Assembly: GCA_035691285.1 (NCBI GenBank)
Contig: DASSJI010000272.1
Location: forward strand, 1-5,259
Origin: DATFEN01 sp035691285
Lineage (GTDB): Bacteria; Acidobacteriota; Vicinamibacteria; Fen-336
Direction of reading: 5' to 3'
DNA length: 5,259 nt
Position 1 is the first letter of the stretch; each line of letters opens with the position of its first letter. This document shows positions 1-5,259 of this stretch, piece by piece. The translations under genes and the position numbers were made by a program. The notes beneath the pieces are model-generated. The model did no database searches, was not told where the DNA came from, and worked only from the letters and a program-made list of their open reading frames with translations.

Positions 1-71
1 GGGCTCCGCGGCAGCTCACTCGCCGTCACCCACAGCGGCTCTTGAACGTCCTTGCGCTGGCCCATTGACAT
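1..71 (-). CDS. Transposase, N-terminal fragment (runs off left edge)
   Basis: Reading the minus strand from an ATG at 71-69 gives MSMGQRKDVQEPLWV followed by TASELPRSP, and the frame stays open to base 1. An L-W near residue 12 followed by an L-P-R-S-P block is the pattern I know from the N-terminus of DDE transposases of the IS1182/IS4-like type, where it normally continues GHPFY and an LN..L helix; that continuation lies outside the window. I chose the ATG at 71 over the in-frame ATG at 65 because TAAGG (83-79) lies 7 bases ahead of it. The gene is divergent from the corrinoid operon. Only about 23 codons are visible, so the family is tentative and intactness cannot be judged. Confidence 0.58.
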   Translation of the reverse strand, partial: MSMGQRKDVQEPLWVTASELPRS

Positions 72-93
72 GCACCAACCTTACGCCATGCAC
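65..93 (+). promoter_or_regulatory. Possible outward promoter (TTGACA -35)
   Basis: A perfect sigma-70 -35 hexamer, TTGACA, lies at 65-70 on the plus strand, pointing out of the insertion sequence toward the corrinoid operon. The base range at 16-17 bp spacing (about 87-93, CATGCAC) is a poor -10 match. A perfect hexamer is unlikely by chance in such GC-rich DNA, but it also overlaps the first codons of the transposase on the other strand, and half a promoter is weak evidence. It is the only promoter-like sequence seen ahead of the operon. Confidence 0.2.
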
Positions 94-162
94 CTGTCAG
101 GCAAGGCCCGCGCGAAGACCACTTTCACCACGGGCTGCTAGGGCAGGTCGGAGGAATCGGTC

Positions 163-168
163 GAGGTG
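163..168 (+). promoter_or_regulatory. Ribosome binding site for corrinoid protein
   Basis: GAGGTG ends 4 bases before the ATG at 173 and fixes that start. A second GGAGG at 150-154 is too far away (18 bases). The frame is open further upstream, but the codons there give an Arg/Pro-rich peptide unlike the family and overlap the insertion sequence. Confidence 0.6.
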
Positions 169-172
169 CGCC

Positions 173-850
173 ATGGACGACGCCCTGCTCGCCAGGATCG
201 ACGCGACGGTCGCGGACGGTGACGCCGAGGGGTCGAGCGCCCTGGCGCGCCAGGCGCTCCAGGCCGGCGAGGATCCCCTCCGCGTCCTCGAGGACGGTTT
301 CACGGCCGCCCTGCGCCGGGTCGGCGAGCGCTGGGAGGCGGGCGATCTGTACCTGCCGGAGATGATCCTGGCGGCGGAGGCGATGAAGGCCGCCCTCGCC
401 GTCCTGCAGCCGGAGATCCAGCGCCGCGGCGGCGCTCCGGCTGCGCCGCGCTGCTGCGTGCTCGGGACGGTCAAGGGCGACATCCACGACATCGGCAAGA
501 GCATCGTGGGCTCGATGCTCGAGGCAGCGGGCTTCCGCGTCGTGGACCTGGGCACGGACGTGCCGGCCGACCGCTTCGTGGCGGCCGTCCGCGAGGAGCG
601 GGCGGGCTTCGTCGGCCTGTCGGCGCTCCTGACCACGACGATGCCGGAGATGCGGACGGTCGTGGACGCGCTCGCCGCAGCGGGGCTGCGCTCGGCCGTG
701 CGCGTGGTCATCGGAGGCGCCCCCGTGACGTCGGAGTATGCGCAGGAGATCGGGGCCGACGGCTTCGCCCGGGACGGGCTCACGGCGATGCGGCTGTTCC
801 AGGCGCTGGCGGCGCCCGGCGAAGAGGAGCCATGTCCTTCGAGGCCCTGA
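173..850 (+). CDS. Corrinoid (B12-binding) methyl-carrier protein, MtbC/MttC-like
   Basis: This 225-residue protein is the cobalamin-carrying methyl shuttle of a corrinoid methyltransferase system, acting in the cytoplasm. Residues 1 to about 85 form the helical cap domain typical of MtbC/MttC/MtaC and MetH, with the recognisable run VGERWEAGDLYLPEMILAAE. From about residue 92 comes the Rossmann-like B12-binding domain with the hallmark GDIHDIGKSIV; His105 should be the lower axial cobalt ligand (DxHxxG). Later signatures are VVDLGTDVP, a GLSALLTTTM segment and VVIGGAPVT. Length is normal for the family (about 210-230). The last residues (PCPSRP) arise because the gene runs 19 bases into the next gene, so the two are translationally coupled. 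Substrate specificity comes from the partner methyltransferase. Family assignment is firm; the MtbC/MttC label indicates resemblance only. Confidence 0.94.
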   Translation: MDDALLARIDATVADGDAEGSSALARQALQAGEDPLRVLEDGFTAALRRVGERWEAGDLYLPEMILAAEAMKAALAVLQPEIQRRGGAPAAPRCCVLGTVKGDIHDIGKSIVGSMLEAAGFRVVDLGTDVPADRFVAAVREERAGFVGLSALLTTTMPEMRTVVDALAAAGLRSAVRVVIGGAPVTSEYAQEIGADGFARDGLTAMRLFQALAAPGEEEPCPSRP

Positions 851-2151
851 GCGCTGAGGAGCGCGCGCGCATCCACGCGGCCGCCCTCGCGCTCCTGGAG
901 GAGACGGGCGTGAAGGCGCCGCCGGCGCTGGGTCGGCGCCTGGCGGAGGCCGGAGCCGGGGAGATGGCAGGCGATCGCCTCAGGCTCGCGCCGGCGGGCG
1001 TGGCCCGAGCCCTCCAGGCGGCCCCCCGCAGCGTGCGCCTCGGGGCCAGGGACGCTGCCCGGGAGGTGCTCCTCGACGGCCGACGCACCTGGGCGGCCAC
1101 CGACGGCTGCGCGGCGAAGGTCCGGGATCTCGATGCGGAGAGCCCGCGGCCCTCGACGCTTGCCGACGTCGCCCGAAGCGCGCGCCTGGCGGACGCGCTG
1201 CCGGAGTTCGACGTCTACTGGAGCATGGTGAGCGCCCAGGACGTGCCCCGCGAGCGGCGCGTGGCAGCCGGGTACCTCACTGCCCTCCGGAACACCGCCA
1301 AGCACGTGCAGATGATCGACGTCGCGCGCTCCCTCGAGGCGGAGCAGGTCGCGAGCATGGCGCGCGTCCTGACCGACGCGGGCGTCGTGGAGGGGCCGGC
1401 CGTCTCGGCGCTCGTCAGCGTGGTGTCTCCGCTGCGCCTCGATCCCGACGGCACCGAGGCAGCCCTCGTCCTCGCGGGGGCCGGGCTGCCGGTGGTGTGC
1501 TGCAGCATGACGATTGCCGGGGTGACGGCTCCGGCGACGCCCGCCGGGAACGTGCTCCAGGCGCACGCCGAGAGCCTCGCCCTGATCACGGTGCTCCAGA
1601 CCGTGCACCCGGGCGCTCCTGTCATCTACTGCTCCTTCGCGTCGTACGCCGATCCCCGCACGGGGGCGACCAACTACGACGACCCGCGCGCGCCCTGGAC
1701 CGCGGCGGCCGTCGCGGAGCTCGGCCGGGGCCTCGGCGTGCCGTGCTTCTCGAGCGGCGGGCTCCTGTCGCTCCTGGCCGGGCCCGACCTGGTCAGCGGC
1801 GGCGGGCTCGTCGAGACCTCGACCGTGCTGGCGTACGAGCAGATGGTCCTCGATGCGGCGTCGCTGCGCGAGTGCCGGCAGGCCGCCCTGCGGCCGGCGC
1901 TCGACGACGACGCGCTGGCCGTCGACGTGATTCGTGACGCGGCGCCCGGCGGCCACTTCCTCACCCGGCCCCACACCCTGAAGCACATGAAGTCCCTCGG
2001 CCTGCGCCGGATCGGGGCCGACGACCGCGGGCGCGCCGCCCAGGAAGCGCGCCGCCTGCTCGCGTCCCACGAGGTCCCGCCGCTCCCGGCGCGGGTCGAC
2101 GCGGCGCTCGCCGAGCTGGCCGAGCAGCCGCCGCGAGAGGCCCAGGCGTGA
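832..2151 (+). CDS. MttB-superfamily (trimethylamine methyltransferase-like) corrinoid methyltransferase, non-pyrrolysine
   Basis: A 439-residue protein that likely transfers a methyl group from a methylated amine to the corrinoid protein encoded just upstream. Family landmarks: an N-terminal HAAALALLEETGV helix (residues 15-27); a DVYWSMVSAQDVP segment; NTAKHVQMID; a TIM-barrel strand PGAPVIYCSFASYADPRTG (260-278); YEQMVLD (335-341); and GGHFL..PHTLKHMKS near 372-388. No in-frame TAG exists, so pyrrolysine is absent. Members of this kind act on quaternary amines such as glycine betaine, proline betaine or carnitine; which one, if any, is unknown here. The protein is shorter than usual (about 465-500). 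By memory of archaeal MttB, about 18 residues are missing after Gly310-Leu311, at the pyrrolysine position, and a further stretch containing a conserved Trp is missing after residue 390. GAAGAGGAG at 821-829 precedes the ATG closely. Confidence 0.92.
   Translation: MSFEALSAEERARIHAAALALLEETGVKAPPALGRRLAEAGAGEMAGDRLRLAPAGVARALQAAPRSVRLGARDAAREVLLDGRRTWAATDGCAAKVRDLDAESPRPSTLADVARSARLADALPEFDVYWSMVSAQDVPRERRVAAGYLTALRNTAKHVQMIDVARSLEAEQVASMARVLTDAGVVEGPAVSALVSVVSPLRLDPDGTEAALVLAGAGLPVVCCSMTIAGVTAPATPAGNVLQAHAESLALITVLQTVHPGAPVIYCSFASYADPRTGATNYDDPRAPWTAAAVAELGRGLGVPCFSSGGLLSLLAGPDLVSGGGLVETSTVLAYEQMVLDAASLRECRQAALRPALDDDALAVDVIRDAAPGGHFLTRPHTLKHMKSLGLRRIGADDRGRAAQEARRLLASHEVPPLPARVDAALAELAEQPPREAQA
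2135..2140 (+). promoter_or_regulatory. Ribosome binding site for the MetH-activation-like gene
   Basis: GAGAGG lies 7 bases before the GTG at 2148, supporting that start over later in-frame codons. The GTG overlaps the TGA stop of the methyltransferase gene as GTGA, the standard arrangement for coupled translation. Confidence 0.6.
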
Positions 2152-2858
2152 AGCCGCGCGTGGTGGAGCGGGCGCCGTTCCGCCTCGAGACGCGCGAGGT
2201 CTGGCGCCTGCTGGGCTATCCGCCAAGCCGCGGCCGGCCCACGCCCCTGGTCCTCGCGCGGATCGAGGAGATGATCGAGGAATCGCGAGCCCTCATCGAG
2301 CCTCGGGCCTGCTACACGGTGACGAGCCTCCACGAGGTTCCCGCGGAGGGTCCGTTCCGCGGCGCGGAGCAGATCGCCTTCAGCGTGTCGACGATCGGCG
2401 GCCGGCTGGAGGGCCGGGTCGCAGAGCTGGCCCGCCGCGGCGAGACGCTACGGGCCCTCGTCCTCGATGCGATCGGCTCGGCCACGGTCGAGAGCGTCAC
2501 GGACGGCATCAACGCCGAGATCTGCCGGGACGTCGGCCAGGCGGGCGTCTTCACCAACCGCCGCATCAGCCCGGGATACCGCGGCTGGCCGATCAGCGGC
2601 CAGGCCGAGATCTTCGCGCTGCTGCCGAGCCGGCTGAGCGGCGTGCGCCTCACGCCGACCCTCTTCATGGAGCCCCGCAAGTCGATCTCGGCTGCGGTGA
2701 GCATCGGACGGCGCGTGGCCCACTCCAAGTACGTCTCGATCTGCGGCTTCTGCGACCGCCGCGACTGCGCCTATCGGCGCGACAGCCGCTCCGGGTCCGG
2801 CGAGGCCCCCCACGCCTCGGGCTCGGAATCGATCGCCGAGCGGACGCCCTTCAGATAG
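2148..2858 (+). CDS. Stand-alone methionine synthase (MetH) activation-domain-like protein; probable corrinoid reactivator
   Basis: This 236-residue protein resembles the C-terminal reactivation domain of cobalamin-dependent methionine synthase, which binds SAM and reductively methylates Co(II) cobalamin. Key evidence is RRISPGYRGWP (138-148), matching the RxxPGY...P SAM-binding loop of that domain, followed by ISGQAEIFALLP and a MEPRKSISAAVSIGRR segment as in the family. Near the end is a Cys cluster ICGFCDRRDC (Cys199, Cys202, Cys207; CX2CX4C), which could hold a metal; E. coli MetH has no such motif that I recall. Thermotoga maritima sets a precedent: its MetH lacks this domain and is reactivated by a separate protein (TM0269). 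Start is GTG, in a GTGA overlap with the methyltransferase gene. The last 29 residues (after Cys207) are low-complexity and run antisense to the end of the glycosyltransferase gene, so they may be a read-through tail. Reactivation of the neighbouring carrier is inferred from context. Confidence 0.86.
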   Translation: MKPRVVERAPFRLETREVWRLLGYPPSRGRPTPLVLARIEEMIEESRALIEPRACYTVTSLHEVPAEGPFRGAEQIAFSVSTIGGRLEGRVAELARRGETLRALVLDAIGSATVESVTDGINAEICRDVGQAGVFTNRRISPGYRGWPISGQAEIFALLPSRLSGVRLTPTLFMEPRKSISAAVSIGRRVAHSKYVSICGFCDRRDCAYRRDSRSGSGEAPHASGSESIAERTPFR

Positions 2859-4777
2859 ACCTCGTCGGCGCCGAGAGCGACGGCGCGGGCGCGAGCGTAC
2901 GCGCGCCGAGCCTCGTCCTGCGAGCCCGCGCGCGCCTGCGCGCGGGCCAGCGCCAGGTGCGCACGCGGATCGCCGGGATCGAGGGCCAGACTCTTTCTCG
3001 CCTCCGTGAGGGCATCCTCGGGCCGGCCGAGCGACAGGAGCTGGAGTGCGCGCTGCCACGCCACGGACGCCGCGAGGCGGCGGACGTCCGTCCGCCCGCG
3101 GAACACGAGCACGCTCCCTCCCGCGATCACCTCGTCCGGCTCACGAGCCCAGAATGGACGGAGCGGACAACCGACGCTCACGAGGAGCGTCCCTTCGAGC
3201 ATCTCGGGCAGCGGATCGAGAAGCGTTCCGGGAGCCGGCGACAGTGAGAACCCGATCGGGAGCAGGCGGCAGGAGATCCCGTAGTAGACCGGGTCGCCGG
3301 TGCCGTACGGGGCGAACCAGCAGGGGCCGCTCGGGTGGCCCAGCTCCCACGCCCGGACGGCCTTCAGCCCCTGGCCCCAGTCGGCGCTGGAGTCCCGGAC
3401 GAGTCCGTGGAGACGGGCGCTGCCGCCGAAGGCCTCGTTCGCATAGCCGAGCAGGTGCGGCTCCGAGCGGAGCACCGACACTGCTTGCGCCATGAGCAGC
3501 AATCCGACGAGGGCGCGCGCCGCTCCGTTCCAGCGAGCCAGGGCGGCGCCCGCGCCGGCGGCCGCGACGATCAGGAAGGGAAACACGGGAAGAGCGTGGC
3601 GAACGCCGATGTTCAAGGGCGTGGCGACGCTGACGGCCAGCCAGAGCGCGGTCGGAACGAGGAGGAACGGCAGCAGCCCTTGCCACTCGTCGCGCCGGCG
3701 CCGCGCCACGGGCGCCGCGGCCGCCGCCAGCAGGAGCAGCGGCAGCGGCGTCTTGACGAGGATGACCAGGGGGAAGTAGTACCACTGGCCCGTCGGATGC
3801 GCCTGCCCGAGGAGCCAGACGGGGCGGCCGTCGATCGCGTCGTAGGCGACGTAGGCCAGGCCCCAGCCGTAGGCCTCCGGGACGAGCCCGGCACGCGCCG
3901 CTCCGATGGCCGCGTCGGCCAGGCGGCTCTCGCCCTTGCCGGCGGCCACCTGGCCGACGAGAGCGCGGAAGGCCGGCTCTGCCGCGACGCCGCCGGGAAG
4001 CGCGGACCGGCGGAAGCCGTAGTCGGCCCACAGCACGAGAAACGCGACGACGGTCACGGCCACGAGCTCCGCCGCGAGCCGCGCCCACGCTCGGGCGCGA
4101 CCCCTCTCCTTCCACGCCGAGAGCGCGAGCAGCGCCGCGACGCTCGGCAGCACCAGCAGACCCGAGTGCTTGGAGCCGACGGCCACCCCGCAGGCCAGGC
4201 TCACGGACAGGAGACGCCACGCCGACGGCGCCGCGGCGTGGCGAAATGCCCCGTAGGCGGCTGCGAAGTACCCGCCGCACACGGCGAGGTCCGTGGTCAC
4301 GAGGCTGCCGTGCACCAGCAGGTTCGGCTCGAAGGCGAAGAGCCACAGCGCGATCAGGCCGGCCAGATCCCCGAACAGCTCTCGGGCGGCCGCCCCGACC
4401 AGGAGCGCGAGGCAGAGCGCGACGACGCTGACCGCAGTCCGGGACCACAGATGCATGAGGTCCGCGTCGTTCTCGTACAGGAAGGCCTGCCCCTGGAGAT
4501 ACGCCGTGCGCGTCGACGTGAGCCGCCCCCCGCAGTCGCCCGCCGCGGCCCAGTCCCGACCCGAGAGGACGAGCGGCAGGGCCGCGATCTGCTTCGCGAG
4601 CGGCGGATGCTCCGGGTTGATCCCGAAGTCGCCGCAGCGGAGAGCCCGGTAGCCGGCAAGCAGGTGGTTCGGTTCGTCGAAGGTCGTGGCGCTGTTCCGG
4701 ATGAAGGACTGGGACTGCAGGGCGAACGCCGCCAGCGGGAGGAGGACGCCCGCCGCGCGCAGGGCACCCGCTTTCAG
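2771..4777 (-). CDS. GT-C glycosyltransferase, family 39-like, with C-terminal TPR segment
   Basis: A 668-residue inner-membrane protein expected to transfer a sugar from a polyprenyl-phosphate donor on the outer side of the membrane. A first membrane helix (about 5-24) leads into TTFDEPNHLLAGY (Asp34-Glu35, the acidic first-loop motif of ArnT/PMT-type enzymes) and NPEHPPL (54-60). HGSLVTTD with Asp163 follows, then roughly ten hydrophobic segments, including NIGVRHALPVFPFLIV, and then DSSADWGQGLKAVRAW and APYGTGDPVYYGI, all familiar in bacterial family-39-like proteins. Residues about 573-640 read as two TPR-like repeats (EDALTEARKSLALDPGDPRA and the next unit). No ATG, GTG or TTG lies in frame close to the first helix. 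I chose CTG 4777-4775, which overlaps the neighbour's TGA as CTGA and has GAGG 8 bases upstream. The acceptor is unknown. Its 3' end overlaps the MetH-activation-like gene by 88 bp. Confidence 0.88.
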   Translation of the reverse strand: MKAGALRAAGVLLPLAAFALQSQSFIRNSATTFDEPNHLLAGYRALRCGDFGINPEHPPLAKQIAALPLVLSGRDWAAAGDCGGRLTSTRTAYLQGQAFLYENDADLMHLWSRTAVSVVALCLALLVGAAARELFGDLAGLIALWLFAFEPNLLVHGSLVTTDLAVCGGYFAAAYGAFRHAAAPSAWRLLSVSLACGVAVGSKHSGLLVLPSVAALLALSAWKERGRARAWARLAAELVAVTVVAFLVLWADYGFRRSALPGGVAAEPAFRALVGQVAAGKGESRLADAAIGAARAGLVPEAYGWGLAYVAYDAIDGRPVWLLGQAHPTGQWYYFPLVILVKTPLPLLLLAAAAAPVARRRRDEWQGLLPFLLVPTALWLAVSVATPLNIGVRHALPVFPFLIVAAAGAGAALARWNGAARALVGLLLMAQAVSVLRSEPHLLGYANEAFGGSARLHGLVRDSSADWGQGLKAVRAWELGHPSGPCWFAPYGTGDPVYYGISCRLLPIGFSLSPAPGTLLDPLPEMLEGTLLVSVGCPLRPFWAREPDEVIAGGSVLVFRGRTDVRRLAASVAWQRALQLLSLGRPEDALTEARKSLALDPGDPRAHLALARAQARAGSQDEARRAYARARAVALGADEVYLKGVRSAIDSEPEAWGASPDPERLSRR
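2801..2841. other. Two tandem hairpins in the convergent overlap
   Basis: CGAGGC (2801-2806) pairs perfectly with GCCTCG (2814-2819) across a 7-base loop. Immediately after, GCTCGG (2821-2826) pairs with CCGAGC (2836-2841) across a 9-base loop. Both lie where the ends of the two convergent genes overlap. There is no T-tract on either strand, so these are not classical intrinsic terminators; 6-bp stems are also easily found by chance at this GC content. Confidence 0.25.
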
Positions 4778-5259
4778 CGACCCGGCCTCGACGGCGGGCT
4801 CTCGGCCCAGCCGAACACCGTGACGCCCGGCGGGGGACGCCTGCCGATGTCGGAGCGCGACCGCATGGCCAGGGCGAACGTCTCCTGACGAAACGTCACC
4901 GGGAACAGGCCACGCAGGGCAGCCTCGTAGTCGTCGAGAGCGACCGCCTTGGCGTCGACGGCGATCCGGCCCCAGACGTGAAGGAGCGGGTTCGCCGCCC
5001 CGTCCCCGCCCTGGAGCGGGTGCGCCGCGACGAGAAGCGAGCCGGGCTCGAAGCGCGGCTGCTCGCGGGCCAGCTTCAGCGTGACCGCGCCCCAGTCGCG
5101 GTACTGGATGCCGCGATGAACCAAGGCCACGCACAGCAGCGCGCACGCGGCCCGGCGCGCGTGCCGGAGCCCCGGGGCGCTGCCCGAGGTCGCCCAGGCC
5201 AGCGGGAGCAGCAGGACGAGGGGTACCAGACGCTCGGGAACCAGGGCCCCGCCCCCGCT
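4774..5259 (-). CDS. Membrane protein of unknown function, C-terminal part (5' end beyond right edge)
   Basis: The minus-strand frame is open from base 5259 to a TGA at 4776-4774, giving the last 161 residues of a longer protein. It begins with a hydrophobic stretch, ERLVPLVLLLPLAWA (a membrane helix). A basic RHARRAA turn follows, then a second short hydrophobic run ALLCVALV, and then a soluble tail of about 115 residues starting HRGIQYRDWGAVTLKLA. The tail holds LLHVWGRIAVDAKAVALDDYEA and LRGLFPVTFRQ. I do not recognise the family with confidence; the layout (helices, then an extracytoplasmic tail) and the neighbouring glycosyltransferase suggest a cell-envelope or polysaccharide role. A GTG at 5130-5128 is in frame but lies inside the second hydrophobic run, so it is not the true start. 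The stop overlaps the next gene as CTGA, so the two are probably one operon. Confidence 0.8.
   Translation of the reverse strand, partial: SGGGALVPERLVPLVLLLPLAWATSGSAPGLRHARRAACALLCVALVHRGIQYRDWGAVTLKLAREQPRFEPGSLLVAAHPLQGGDGAANPLLHVWGRIAVDAKAVALDDYEAALRGLFPVTFRQETFALAMRSRSDIGRRPPPGVTVFGWAESPPSRPGR
4786..4789 (-). promoter_or_regulatory. Ribosome binding site supporting a CTG start
   Basis: On the minus strand GAGG (4789-4786) is followed by 8 bases and then CTG at 4777-4775. This is ordinary Shine-Dalgarno spacing and is the main support for a non-standard start of the glycosyltransferase gene. The site lies within the last codons of the upstream gene. Confidence 0.4.

Larger units (their letters stand above)
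1..141 (-). mobile_element. Insertion sequence, one end only
   Basis: The transposase start is followed, away from the gene, by about 70 bp of non-coding DNA ending in ACTTTCACCACGGGCTGCTA (121-140). An ACTTT-CA-CA...CTGCTAG layout resembles terminal inverted repeats I recall from several IS families with this kind of transposase, so the element's transposase-proximal end is placed at about 141. The other end, its matching inverted repeat and any target duplication are outside the window, so the boundary is an inference accurate to perhaps 10 bp. The element would end about 30 bp before the corrinoid gene start. Confidence 0.45.

Noticed and set aside
65..172. A longer N-terminus for the corrinoid protein starting at TTG 65
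   Set aside because: The extra 36 residues are Arg/Pro/Cys-rich, overlap the insertion sequence and are absent from the family; ATG 173 has a good ribosome binding site.
72..172. Cobalamin riboswitch ahead of the B12-dependent operon
   Set aside because: No B12-box-like GCCACTG core is seen and the space is mostly insertion-sequence end; only a weak GCCCG/CGGGC pairing (106-110 with 131-135) is present.
1761..1776. GCTCCTG direct repeat as a functional element
   Set aside because: Two 7-bp copies spaced by 2 bp inside a coding region encode Leu-Leu-Ser-Leu-Leu-like residues; it is noted only as a possible deletion scar.
832..2151. Pyrrolysine-containing trimethylamine methyltransferase
   Set aside because: There is no in-frame TAG codon anywhere in the gene, and the region around the pyrrolysine site is missing.
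97..2226. A 709-codon open frame on the minus strand across the corrinoid operon
   Set aside because: Its translation is Arg/Gly/Pro/Ala-rich without motifs, and it lies opposite three genes with clear family signatures. Long antisense frames are expected at this GC content.
3335..4888. A 517-codon open frame on the plus strand opposite the glycosyltransferase
   Set aside because: Composition is Arg/Glu/Gln/Gly-rich and motif-free; the minus strand carries recognisable glycosyltransferase motifs throughout.
4778..5146. A longer N-terminus for the glycosyltransferase starting at GTG 5146
   Set aside because: The added residues are low-complexity and out of frame with the real coding of the upstream membrane protein; the natural N-terminus is the helix beginning near 4770.

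Overview
The window is very GC-rich (above 70% by eye), gene-dense bacterial DNA. Nearly every codon ends in G or C, and genes overlap by 4 to 19 bases within a strand. This fits a soil or sediment bacterium of a high-GC lineage, such as Rokubacteria/Methylomirabilota, Deltaproteobacteria-like groups or Acidobacteria. Nothing here fixes the phylum.

Left edge (1 to about 141): on the minus strand is the first part of a transposase gene that runs off the window. Its reading opens MSMGQRKDVQEPLWV and continues TASELPRSP. Beyond its start, a terminal-repeat-like sequence ends near 141. An insertion sequence therefore seems to sit about 30 bp upstream of the next gene.

Centre (173 to 2858, plus strand): three genes are packed as a translationally coupled operon. 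They encode a B12-binding methyl-carrier corrinoid protein, an MttB-superfamily (trimethylamine methyltransferase-like, non-pyrrolysine) methyltransferase, and a small protein like the reactivation domain of cobalamin-dependent methionine synthase (MetH). Together they look like a compact demethylation module. The MttB-like enzyme would move a methyl group from a quaternary or tertiary amine to the corrinoid protein, and the third protein would rescue carrier oxidised to Co(II). No second methyltransferase, transporter, regulator or RACE-type ATP-dependent activator lies in the window. The MttB-like protein appears to lack a block of residues exactly where pyrrolysine sits in archaeal MttB.

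Right part (5259 to 2771, minus strand): two membrane-protein genes converge on the operon. The upstream one is cut by the right edge; only its last 161 codons are present, with at least one clear membrane helix and a soluble tail. The downstream one is a GT-C fold glycosyltransferase (family 39/ArnT-PMT-like) with a C-terminal TPR segment. It appears to start at a CTG overlapping the stop of its upstream neighbour. The ends of the glycosyltransferase and of the MetH-activation-like gene overlap by 88 bp on opposite strands, and two short hairpins lie inside the overlap.

Functions are assigned from motifs recognised by eye. No alignment or database search was run.
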